64,000 nucleotides of DNA, taken from positions 186,001 through 250,000 of the forward strand of contig JAEVYT010000030.1 of the NCBI GenBank assembly GCA_023392615.1. The letters are read 5' to 3'. The notes beneath the pieces were generated by a model, which saw only the letters and a program-made list of their open reading frames with translations, ran no database searches and had not been told where the DNA came from. A program made the translations under genes and the position numbers. Of this stretch, positions 1-8,060 are shown piece after piece (position 1 is the first letter of the stretch; each line of letters opens with the position of its first letter). Origin of the DNA: Bacillota bacterium (GTDB lineage: Bacteria; Bacillota; Clostridia; Lachnospirales; Lachnospiraceae).

Positions 1-1
1 T

Positions 2-1102
2 GAGGGAAACAAAAAACAATTAAAAGATATGTCGAAGGCAATCACGATTCATGGACAGATCAGTAATTTGAATGGTACTCTACAAACTGGTTTAGTAATT
101 CGGGACTATGTGATAGACGGATTGCTACAGTCAAAGTACATAACGAATCCTCGAATCTCTGTGGTTTTATCAGCTTGTAAAGGGGAATTTCCAAAAGAGA
201 ATATAAAATCACAGATGACAATTGATGCCGTGGCGGTAACAAATATTGCTGCAATAAACGGCGTTAATGAGAAGAATATAACAATGGACAAACATACCTC
301 ATTGGATTTCTTTCAAAGAGATATACCTATCTGTATTGTAGAAGAAGGGTTTTTAAAACAGAATCATTGGAGCATAGGGCAAACTGTACAGTTATCATTT
401 TATTATGATTACAGGGATCAGAATCTAGAATACACTTTGCAGGAATTGAAATCAGATCAGTTTTATATTGCAGGAAGTGTAATCGCTACGGAAGGAGAGA
501 ATATTCCGCAGGTCATTGTTCCGTTTCAATGGGCAAAAGAAGCTTTTAAGGAGAAAAAGTATCCGCTACTTGCCAATGCAGCATCTTTTAGTATTAAAAA
601 TCCACTTCAACTTAATGAGTTCAAACAAGAAATACATAAGAAGTTACATCTACTAGAAATCATTCCAGCAAGCGATTCGGATTTTGCAGGAAATGCTCTG
701 GTAGTGAATGATGAAACTTTTATTCTATCAGCTTCAAAAATCATGGATAATATCGCTATGTTAAACGGGTTCTTACCTCTGGTTTTACTTATTATTGTAT
801 TGATCGGATATATAACCTCCTACCTTTTGATACAAAATAGGAGGGGACAATATGCTACTATGCGGTCTTTAGGAGTAAGTAGTATGTCCTGCTTTTTTGT
901 ATTTTTTTTGGAAAGTGTTTTGGTGGAATTAGGGGGAGGGGTAATAGGTATCTTGATCTCGAATCTATTAACAGAAACAGGGAGACAGGTCCTTATTATT
1001 GTATTTGGTATTTTTCTTATATGCTTTCTATCCGGTACTGCAGTGGCGCTCTATCAGCTTGGCAAGATGAGTGTAATGAAGGCTTTGGCTCAAAAGGATT
1101 AA
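2..1102 (+). CDS. FtsX/MacB-type ABC transporter permease, C-terminal part (5' truncated)
   Basis: The reading frame is open to the left edge: in-frame codons precede the first ATG at 29, so the gene almost certainly starts outside the window and only its C-terminal ~367 residues are seen. The visible part begins with a periplasmic-core-like extracytoplasmic region. It ends with three hydrophobic segments: near IAMLNGFLPLVLLIIVLIGYI, then the FFVFFLESVLVELGGGVIGIL region, then VLIIVFGIFLICFLSGTAVAL. This is the 1+3 topology of FtsX/MacB permeases. A charged loop containing MRSLGVSS sits between the first two, as in FtsX-domain proteins. It is 13 bases from the ATPase gene and forms an operon with that gene and a second permease. 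Members of this family move lipids, peptides or antimicrobials, or do mechanotransmission across the membrane; the substrate here is unknown. Confidence 0.8.
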   Translation, partial: EGNKKQLKDMSKAITIHGQISNLNGTLQTGLVIRDYVIDGLLQSKYITNPRISVVLSACKGEFPKENIKSQMTIDAVAVTNIAAINGVNEKNITMDKHTSLDFFQRDIPICIVEEGFLKQNHWSIGQTVQLSFYYDYRDQNLEYTLQELKSDQFYIAGSVIATEGENIPQVIVPFQWAKEAFKEKKYPLLANAASFSIKNPLQLNEFKQEIHKKLHLLEIIPASDSDFAGNALVVNDETFILSASKIMDNIAMLNGFLPLVLLIIVLIGYITSYLLIQNRRGQYATMRSLGVSSMSCFFVFFLESVLVELGGGVIGILISNLLTETGRQVLIIVFGIFLICFLSGTAVALYQLGKMSVMKALAQKD

Positions 1103-1115
1103 GGAGGAGTTTGAT

Positions 1116-1781
1116 ATGGAAATCATAAAAGCGGAACAGGTATATTATTCTTACCAAACCAAATACCAAACAATCGAAGCAGTTTGTGGTATTTCCTATG
1201 TTTTTGAGACCGGTAAAATGTATGCAATTGTAGGAGAATCTGGTTCTGGAAAAAGTACATTTTTGTCTTTGTTAGCAGGACTTGATTTGCCCACCAAGGG
1301 AAGGATCTATGTGGAAGGAGAAGATATTGCTACACTGAATCGAGATGTTTATCGTAAGGAAAAGGCATCGGTAGTATACCAATCATTTAATTTGTTTCAG
1401 CTCCTGACGGCCAGGGAAAATATAATGTTTCCGATGGAATTAAAAGGGGTGAAGAGAAAGGTAGCATTAAAAAATGCTATTGAATTAATGGAACAGGTAG
1501 GACTTCGTAAGCAGGTAGCAAACCAATTTCCACAGATGATGAGCGGCGGTGAACAGCAGAGGGTGGCGATTGCAAGAGCGTTAGCTTGTGGTGGAAAGAT
1601 TATATTGGCGGATGAACCAACTGGCAATCTAGATTCTGAAAATGAGAAGAATATAGTACGCTTATTAAAGGTAGCAGCACATAACATGGATTATGCAGTT
1701 ATTGTGATTACACATAATTCAGAGGTTGCATCGGTGGCCGATCATATTCTAAGGATGAGAGATGGTAAGTTGATAGATTAG
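1116..1781 (+). CDS. ABC transporter ATP-binding protein, MacB/LolD type
   Basis: A 221-residue nucleotide-binding subunit. Walker A is GESGSGKST (about residues 41-49), the signature motif is MSGGEQQRVAIARAL (about 141-155), Walker B is KIILADEPTGNLD, and the switch histidine lies in VIVITHN. The length and the ADEPTGNLD sequence are typical of the MacB/LolD/FtsE group, which pairs with FtsX-type permeases. A good ribosome binding site (AAGGAGGAG) lies just before the ATG. It sits between two FtsX-like permease genes, so the transporter is probably a heterodimer of two permeases with two copies of this subunit. Function as the ATPase is clear; the substrate is not. Confidence 0.93.
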   Translation: MEIIKAEQVYYSYQTKYQTIEAVCGISYVFETGKMYAIVGESGSGKSTFLSLLAGLDLPTKGRIYVEGEDIATLNRDVYRKEKASVVYQSFNLFQLLTARENIMFPMELKGVKRKVALKNAIELMEQVGLRKQVANQFPQMMSGGEQQRVAIARALACGGKIILADEPTGNLDSENEKNIVRLLKVAAHNMDYAVIVITHNSEVASVADHILRMRDGKLID

Positions 1782-1792
1782 GAGGGGGGGTG

Positions 1793-3625
1793 ATGTTAAT
1801 TAGAAACAGTATAAGACAATTAAAGAGAACCCCAGTAAAATCATTCCTGTTCCTGATACTCATCTCTTTTGCAACCATATTATGTTCCTTAGGGGTTCAA
1901 TTGTGGAAGATGAGTGATTCCAATGTAAAGGAGTTTGAAAAAGCATTTACAACCATCGGAACTGTGGAGCAAAAGAAGACTGTTATGAAAAAACAGGAAG
2001 AATGGGATTCTGTCGACAAGATTTCTAGATATTATTATTATCCGGAATATAATGCTCCTATTCCTTTATCTGTTCTTGATTTTCAAGGAGCTGATTATCT
2101 TCAAAAGCCAGAAAAAAGACCATTCTATGGTGCGTATTTACCAGATTATAAGTTGCTTCCACCAAATGCGAATTGGGCAATGCTGGATATTATCGTTCAA
2201 TTTAGCGTTGATCAGGATTGTGTTCCCGATCATGAAATCGAAATTAATATTAAAAAACAGTTATTTACCAGATACTTAATTAATACAAAGACGGTTTGGT
2301 TCTGTGATCGATATAATCCAAAGCCGGATAAATTATATGCAGGCAAAACATATATCATGGCTATGGCATCAACATATAAATGGACGAGCGATACATCGAT
2401 AAGAAGCATATACACACCAGTTGAGATGATAGGTTCAGTGCAATACACGAAAGATGGTAAAGTACTGCCAGATGATATGCAGGGGATTTTGTATGAGGAA
2501 GTCACTAAAGATTTTGATAAGACAGAACATGGAAAGCGATGGCTTGCTTTGGCAAAAAACATGGATCGCCCATATCATACCGTTGCAGTCACCCCGACGA
2601 ATGACACAAATCTATTAATTCCATTCTATGGAGAAACTACATATGTCGATCAGGGAAGGGATATTTCGAAAGAGGAATATGAGAACGGTGATAAGGTTTG
2701 TTTGATATCCAACAGCTTTGCAAGACGAAATAATATAAAGGTGGGTGATAAGATTACCTTACCATTGTATTATGCCAACTACCAATATTCGGCGGGTAGA
2801 GCTTTTGTCGGAAATGAAGCATGGAATGGATTTCGTTTGTTGAACGCGAAGGGAGAACCTTATCCGGTATTTTATAAAGCAGATTATACGATCGTTGGGG
2901 TTTATGTCAACGCGGGTGGAGGGAACTCTAGCGGTTATACATTAGCACCAAATGAAATTATTATTCCGACTAAATCTGTCAAAGCAAGTGATAAGGATAA
3001 TATCATTTCCTATGGTCCGATGATGGGTTATAACACTTCGTTTCAGATAGCGAATGGTTCAATTGATAGGTATAAAAAGGCATTTCAAAAATTAGGTTAC
3101 GACGAGTTGGAGTTGGTATTTTATGATAAAGGATATTCGCAGCTTCGAGCCGGTCTTGATAATATTAAGAATATGTCGTTAGTATTATTAGCTGCAGGAT
3201 TGATTGCTACTATATTAATTCTTTCGTTCTTTTGTAATTTGTTTATCGCAAAGCAAAAGAAGCGTACCGCTATAGAACGATCTTTAGGAATGAGTAAATG
3301 GAGATGTATTCACTCAATGATAAGTGGAGTGGTATTAATAGTGTTAATAGGTAGTGTAATAGGTTGTTTGGCAGGATATGGATTAACAAATGTGGCTGCC
3401 AAGGACTTCAGTGGTCAAAAACATTTTAGTACGGAATATACAAGCGGTTCGGTCAGCAAGAATTTGGATGTACAAACCGCAATAGACCAAACACATCCGA
3501 GTTTTGTGCTTTCGATATGGATTGGTCTGGTCATAGTGATATTTAGTTTGTTATTATCATATATTGTTGTGACAAGCAGTCTAAGATACGAGCCATTAGA
3601 GTTGTTATCACAAAAATCAGAATAG
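1793..3625 (+). CDS. FtsX/MacB-type ABC transporter permease, second subunit
   Basis: About 610 residues. An N-terminal membrane segment (RTPVKSFLFLILISFATILCSLG) is followed by a long extracytoplasmic region of about 430 residues. Three C-terminal membrane segments follow (LVLLAAGLIATILILSFFCNLF, VVLIVLIGSVIGCLAGYGL and SIWIGLVIVIFSLLLSYIVV), so it has MacB-like topology. A GTG at 1790 is also possible, but the ATG at 1793 is better spaced from the AGGAGG at 1780-1785, so I chose that. The gene follows the ATPase by 11 bases and is clearly co-transcribed. It is longer than the partner permease visible here, and the large external domain could bind substrate. It ends 57 bases before the CotH-domain gene, which may belong to the same transcript. 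Confidence 0.88.
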   Translation: MLIRNSIRQLKRTPVKSFLFLILISFATILCSLGVQLWKMSDSNVKEFEKAFTTIGTVEQKKTVMKKQEEWDSVDKISRYYYYPEYNAPIPLSVLDFQGADYLQKPEKRPFYGAYLPDYKLLPPNANWAMLDIIVQFSVDQDCVPDHEIEINIKKQLFTRYLINTKTVWFCDRYNPKPDKLYAGKTYIMAMASTYKWTSDTSIRSIYTPVEMIGSVQYTKDGKVLPDDMQGILYEEVTKDFDKTEHGKRWLALAKNMDRPYHTVAVTPTNDTNLLIPFYGETTYVDQGRDISKEEYENGDKVCLISNSFARRNNIKVGDKITLPLYYANYQYSAGRAFVGNEAWNGFRLLNAKGEPYPVFYKADYTIVGVYVNAGGGNSSGYTLAPNEIIIPTKSVKASDKDNIISYGPMMGYNTSFQIANGSIDRYKKAFQKLGYDELELVFYDKGYSQLRAGLDNIKNMSLVLLAAGLIATILILSFFCNLFIAKQKKRTAIERSLGMSKWRCIHSMISGVVLIVLIGSVIGCLAGYGLTNVAAKDFSGQKHFSTEYTSGSVSKNLDVQTAIDQTHPSFVLSIWIGLVIVIFSLLLSYIVVTSSLRYEPLELLSQKSE

Positions 3626-3682
3626 GGATGCAACCATAAAGATATAAAAATCGTCTAACATAAAAACGAGAGGAGTGGATTA

Positions 3683-6619
3683 ATGAATTTTAAAAGTAGA
3701 GTATGGAAGATTGTATTTTGTGTATTTTTTGTTGGAATAATAATTGTTGGTGTGTATAAAGGTGCAACCAGAGTAAAAGCGGATGAAGTTGGGATGTCCT
3801 ATAACAAACAGATAATCAAAGATTTACTTGGTGCAGGCCAATTTAGTACATCAGACAACGGTGTCACTTTACGAAAGGATGATACTGCGGATGGAGTTTT
3901 AATATCCGGACCGTATAGTAATATATCAAATAGTAAGTTCACATTTACGAATGAGTTTGATTTTGACCAAAAAAGTCCTGCATGGATTATAGTGGATGGT
4001 TTAGCTGAGATTCGCAAGGATATTGTACTGCAATTTTATCTTGATAATTCAACAGAGAGCTTTGCATCGGTTAAGCTTCAAAGGCAGAAGAAGGAGTATA
4101 ATTGGAAAGCACAAAAAATAGTAACTGCAACAATTCCCGGTAGTGGTATTACCGGAAAGCACAAGATATCTTTCCGTGTGGTAGCAGGGAGTGATACTAG
4201 TGTTACATTTCTTTTGCGTTATATTGAATTTGTTCAAAACGATTTACCGGTAGTAAATTTGAATCTAGATGAATCTAAGGGGTTAATAGACGCAATGAAT
4301 AACGATCCTGAGCATCTGACAGAATGCTATGGAGATATGACCCTTCAGATTCCGGATGGTTATAAATCAGAATATTCCGACAAGACATTTTCTACGGGAA
4401 CATATCCATTGGAATATATTCGTGGTAGAGGTAATTCTACTTGGATGGTAGATAAAAAACCATACAAAATGAAACTTCAAAGTAAGGCTGATCTTTTAGG
4501 AATGGGAAAGAGTAAGCATTGGGTGTTATTGGCTAATTATTATGATGTATCATTGCTTCGTAATAAAATGACCTATTGGGTTGGAAATGCTCTAGGAATG
4601 GAATTTACGCCACAAAGTGTGTTTGTAAATGTGGTTATGAATGGTAAATATTTGGGAAGTTATTATCTATGCGAGCAGGTGCGAGTGGGTAGCAGTGTAG
4701 TTGATATTGATGATCTAGAAAAGGATGATACTACGAAGGCTGCAACCGATGAGCCAACGATCTCCGGTGGATATCTATTGGGTATGTGTTCTTATGGTGA
4801 TGAAGATGGTCTTAGTTTTTCCACTACTAGGGACAACACCTACGAGATAGAGAGTCCTTCATTTGATGGTTACACGAATCAGGCGCAGTACAACTACATA
4901 AAAAATTATGTTCAAAAGACAGAAGATGCTATCTATGGGAAAGGTTTTAAGGATAGTACTGGGAAATCCTATGCTGATTACATGGATGTTAATTCTGCGA
5001 TTGATTATTATTGGATGCAAGAAGTCTCAATGAATGGGGATGGATTTTTAAGTACCAGTACATATTTGTATAAGAAAAGAGATGGCAAGCTATATTGGGG
5101 GCCTCTATGGGATTTTGATTATGTAGCATGGGGAGCGACCGAATTTGATGGCAATCAAACCAGTGGTTTTACACAAAACCAGAAAACCTGGTTTGCACAA
5201 CTTCTCCAGGATGATACTTTTTATAATAAATTGAAATCACGTTGGCCTGCTATTAAGGAAAAACTACTAGAGGCAGCAAAAGATGGTGGAAAGATCGACC
5301 AATATGCAAATCAGCTTGATATCTCACAGAAATATAACTATGATATCTGGAATAAATTTACCAACTACGGTGAGGATATGTCAAATGTTACATATTATAG
5401 TGAAGTCTCACGGTTAAAAAGTTGGATTAAGGCACGTGTAGCTTGGATTGATGCGAATATAAATAAGGTCAGGCCAGCTATGTATCGTGTGGTATTCCAG
5501 GTGGATAATAAAGACTATAAGGATTATAGTGTAGAAGCAAATTCTACATTGGATCAACTTCCAAATGAGCCAACAAAAAAGGGATATTATTTTAAAGGAT
5601 GGTATACAAAGGGAAAAATTAATAATAAGGAATATGAATACCCAATTACCTCGTCGATCACTGTTAACTCTAATATGACGATCTATGCAAAATGGATGAA
5701 GGAATCTGAAGTTATTAAGGCGACAAAAATATCATTCACTGCGCAAGATATCTATGTTCCGACATTAGGTATGGTAGTACTCAAATTAGGAACAAAACCT
5801 TTTGATGGATACATTGGTAAGGTGAAATGGAGTTGTAGTGATTCTAGTATTGTCGAACTATATGATAATAACGGAGTTGTATATACAGGCGATAAAACTG
5901 GCGTAGTAACGATAAAGGCAACTACAAGTACTGGGTTAGTAGCAACTTGTAAGATTCATGTTATATCAAATATGGTTGATAAAATAACAAGTTTCTCTAC
6001 TCCAAAAACCACTACAATAAACATTGGAGAATATAAAAAAATTGAACTGTCGAAAACACCGGGTACTAAAGCTTTAGGTATCTTTAGTTATGCCTCACAA
6101 GATCCCTCTATTGTCGCGGTGAATGAGATAGGTGAATTATATGCGAAGAAAGTAGGTACAACAAATATCTGTATCTATAATGCAGATAGTAATACTATGA
6201 AGTTTTGTAAAGTTTCCGTTAAAGCGACTCAATTTGAAAAGAGTGGATTAAAGTACCAGGTGATTTCATTGGGAAAGGTAAACTATGCAAAGTGTATTGG
6301 ATCAACAGGTAAGAAGATCGAATTAAAAGTACCGGGTACTGTAACAAATAAGAATGTAAGTTACCAAGTAAATTCTATCAGTGATAAAGCATTCAAAAAT
6401 AATGCCTATGTGAAAAAAATAGTTCTGGGAGCTAATATATCTTCAATTGGTAATGAGGCTTTTGCGGGTTGTAAAAATTTAACCTTAATTAAGGTCGAAT
6501 CTTCCGTATTAACGAAGGTTGGGAAGTCAGCGATAAAGGGAGCCAACAAGAAAGTTAAGATTGAAGCGCCAAAGAACAAGCAAGCAGCATATAAGAAGTT
6601 GTTTTTAAATGCAAAATAA
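3683..6619 (+). CDS. Secreted CotH-kinase-domain protein with InlB-type, Ig-like and LRR C-terminal domains
   Basis: A 978-residue exported protein. Residues 8-30 form a signal or anchor segment. A beta-rich region (~35-185) precedes a CotH domain at ~190-595, recognised by YIRGRGNSTW (245-254), KHWVLLANYYD (278-288), NGDGF (451-455) and YWGPLWDFD (471-479), the positions of catalytic aspartates in CotH atypical kinases. Downstream are an InlB/Listeria-Bacteroides-type repeat (602-675, with GYYFKGWYT and MTIYAKW), two bacterial Ig-like segments (~678-762 and 765-848), and a BspA-like leucine-rich segment (~856-965, SISDKAF, SSIGNEAFAGC). CotH kinases are known as spore-coat protein kinases. 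This one is built as a surface or secreted protein, so extracellular phosphorylation or adhesion is an inference. It lies directly after an ABC transporter of the MacB type and before a strong terminator. A good ribosome binding site (GAGAGGAG) precedes the ATG. Confidence 0.85.
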   Translation: MNFKSRVWKIVFCVFFVGIIIVGVYKGATRVKADEVGMSYNKQIIKDLLGAGQFSTSDNGVTLRKDDTADGVLISGPYSNISNSKFTFTNEFDFDQKSPAWIIVDGLAEIRKDIVLQFYLDNSTESFASVKLQRQKKEYNWKAQKIVTATIPGSGITGKHKISFRVVAGSDTSVTFLLRYIEFVQNDLPVVNLNLDESKGLIDAMNNDPEHLTECYGDMTLQIPDGYKSEYSDKTFSTGTYPLEYIRGRGNSTWMVDKKPYKMKLQSKADLLGMGKSKHWVLLANYYDVSLLRNKMTYWVGNALGMEFTPQSVFVNVVMNGKYLGSYYLCEQVRVGSSVVDIDDLEKDDTTKAATDEPTISGGYLLGMCSYGDEDGLSFSTTRDNTYEIESPSFDGYTNQAQYNYIKNYVQKTEDAIYGKGFKDSTGKSYADYMDVNSAIDYYWMQEVSMNGDGFLSTSTYLYKKRDGKLYWGPLWDFDYVAWGATEFDGNQTSGFTQNQKTWFAQLLQDDTFYNKLKSRWPAIKEKLLEAAKDGGKIDQYANQLDISQKYNYDIWNKFTNYGEDMSNVTYYSEVSRLKSWIKARVAWIDANINKVRPAMYRVVFQVDNKDYKDYSVEANSTLDQLPNEPTKKGYYFKGWYTKGKINNKEYEYPITSSITVNSNMTIYAKWMKESEVIKATKISFTAQDIYVPTLGMVVLKLGTKPFDGYIGKVKWSCSDSSIVELYDNNGVVYTGDKTGVVTIKATTSTGLVATCKIHVISNMVDKITSFSTPKTTTINIGEYKKIELSKTPGTKALGIFSYASQDPSIVAVNEIGELYAKKVGTTNICIYNADSNTMKFCKVSVKATQFEKSGLKYQVISLGKVNYAKCIGSTGKKIELKVPGTVTNKNVSYQVNSISDKAFKNNAYVKKIVLGANISSIGNEAFAGCKNLTLIKVESSVLTKVGKSAIKGANKKVKIEAPKNKQAAYKKLFLNAK

Positions 6620-6670
6620 ATAAGTTTATATAAACGATTATAAAGATAGATACAGCAGAGCTAGATACAA

Positions 6671-6702
6671 AAAGCCAGCAATGAATACAGTGCTGGCTTT
6701 TT
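6671..6702 (+). terminator. Intrinsic terminator after the CotH-domain gene
   Basis: A perfect 10-bp stem (AAAGCCAGCA at 6671-6680 with TGCTGGCTTT at 6691-6700) has a 10-base loop and ends in a run of T. It ends the transporter/CotH transcription unit. Confidence 0.88.
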
Positions 6703-6795
6703 CCGCGGCTTTCAAGCATATTTCAATTTCAATTAAGCCCCTCAAACTGCCCCTGAATACAGCACTGAATATTTTGCTGAATATTTTGTATATCT

Positions 6796-6842
6796 AAAGT
6801 CAATAATTATTTATTGAAAAACGATAAATAATTATTGACTTT
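6796..6842. promoter_or_regulatory. 19-bp perfect inverted repeat, candidate operator
   Basis: Left arm 6796-6814 and right arm 6824-6842 are perfect inverse complements of 19 bp separated by 9 bases. Each arm contains AGTCAATAATTA. The right arm overlaps the -35 box (TTGACT) of the promoter for the DUF2975-XRE genes, so a dimeric repressor bound here would block transcription. The small XRE protein encoded by the second gene of the unit is the obvious candidate for the binder. It could instead be a terminator-like structure, but there is no T run and no gene reading into it. Confidence 0.6.
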
Positions 6843-6863
6843 CAATTTACATGGTGATATATT
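6835..6863 (+). promoter_or_regulatory. Sigma-A-type promoter for the DUF2975-XRE unit
   Basis: TTGACT (6835-6840), a 17-base spacer and TATATT (6858-6863). The start of transcription would be near 6870, giving a leader of about 170 bases that is very AT-rich, with repeated ATTATAA-type words. Nothing else recognisable lies between here and the ATG at 7044. Confidence 0.7.
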
Positions 6864-7043
6864 ATAACTATTATAACAGCGATAAATATTATAAATATTA
6901 TAGCTATATTATATTATAACACTTTATAACGTAATTATATCGATTCCTAAGATGATTTTTAGAGGCAAAGTATTCGGGAGCATCCGAAGTATCGAAAATT
7001 AAACATATTAATAAAGAATATTATTACAGGAGGAAGTTTTCTT

Positions 7044-7493
7044 ATGAGTAAGAATCCATTGGTACGTGTTACTAAACTCTTATTAGATTTTATGTTTTTT
7101 GTGGGCATAGCAGTATGTATAGCGGTTCCATTAATATTTAAGTTTGCAGGGAAATATTACAGTATTTTTGAAAAATATTATCTCCCTTTTTGCATTTTAT
7201 ATATGATAGCAGGGATATTTGCATTGATCATTCTATGGGAGTTGCGAAAGATGTTCCGATCAGTTATGCAGGAAAATCCATTTGTAACCGGGAATGTGAT
7301 TTCATTAAAGCGCATGGGAGTCTGTTCCTTTATTATTTCGCTTTCGATGCTACTTCGATTGGCGTTTATTATAACGGTGGCTGAGTTAATTCTTGTTTTG
7401 GTATTTTTAATTGCAGGATTGTTTTCTGCAGTTCTATCAATGGTGTTTGACCGAGCAGTTACTTATAAAGAGGAAAACGATCTTACTATCTGA
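7044..7493 (+). CDS. DUF2975 family membrane protein
   Basis: A 149-residue protein with four hydrophobic segments (about 12-32, 44-65, 90-112 and 113-135) and the length and pattern of DUF2975 proteins, including the central WELRKMFRSVMQENPFVTGNV loop. The ATG follows a strong ribosome binding site (AGGAGG). DUF2975 proteins are commonly found immediately before a small XRE regulator of the YozG kind, exactly as here, 45 bases apart. The role of the family is not established. The pairing suggests the membrane protein controls or is controlled by the DNA-binding partner. Confidence 0.8.
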   Translation: MSKNPLVRVTKLLLDFMFFVGIAVCIAVPLIFKFAGKYYSIFEKYYLPFCILYMIAGIFALIILWELRKMFRSVMQENPFVTGNVISLKRMGVCSFIISLSMLLRLAFIITVAELILVLVFLIAGLFSAVLSMVFDRAVTYKEENDLTI

Positions 7494-7538
7494 TTTGGCG
7501 ACATTAAGTAATGTACATGGGTAAAATGGAGGAAATAT

Positions 7539-7754
7539 ATGATTGTAGTAAATTTGGATGTTGTTATGGCTCAAAGAAAAATCGGTTTAACTGAGCTAGC
7601 AGAGAAGGTAGATCTTACTCTGGCGAATCTGTCCATTCTAAAGAATAATAAAGCAAAAGCCATGCGTTTTACAACCCTTGAAGCGATTTGTGAGGCACTG
7701 GATTGTCAGCCGGGTGATATCCTAGAATATGTAAAGGATGAAAAAGAAACGTAG
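7539..7754 (+). CDS. Small XRE-family transcriptional regulator (YozG-like)
   Basis: A 71-residue protein that is almost entirely a Cro/C1-type helix-turn-helix. Helices are recognisable in AQRKIGLTELAEKVDLTLANLSILKNNK and in FTTLEAICEALDCQPGDILEY, the typical ending of this subfamily. It follows the DUF2975 gene by 45 bases behind a GGAGG site and must be co-transcribed with it. It is a good candidate for binding the palindrome at 6796-6842 and regulating its own operon; that is an inference. Confidence 0.88.
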   Translation: MIVVNLDVVMAQRKIGLTELAEKVDLTLANLSILKNNKAKAMRFTTLEAICEALDCQPGDILEYVKDEKET

Positions 7755-8060
7755 TATAAGGGGGGATGATACTATGCTAATAATATTTTTAGTTAATGAG
7801 AAGGTTATCTATTCCCCCACAAGGAATATGTAAACCGGGGATTAGGAGGAGCATATAATTTTTTGATATTTCCAACATCACTATTGATCTTAAATTCAAC
7901 TATTACTATAAAAACAAGATAGAAGAAGTAAGTTAAAAAGTGGATTGAATCAATAACAATGCTAAATCGTAACAATGTGTATCAGTTTATAAATAAGAAT
8001 AAATATGTAAAGTAAGATAACTTTCAACAAACATATAAATTAAATAATGGAGGTAAAATT
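7755..8060. other. Intergenic region without a convincing gene
   Basis: This 306-base AT-rich stretch lies between the XRE gene and the next membrane protein. A 19-codon ORF at 7774-7833 follows AGGGGGGA, and an AGGAGGAG word near 7843 has no good start codon after it, so these may be relics of a small gene. No clear terminator or promoter could be assigned. The next gene has its own GGAGG site and may be read from the same transcript. Confidence 0.4.

Noticed and set aside
7774..7833. 19-codon ORF after AGGGGGGA downstream of the XRE gene
   Set aside because: Good ribosome binding site but no own promoter, no terminator and no amphipathic or known peptide pattern. Kept only as a remark in the intergenic entry.
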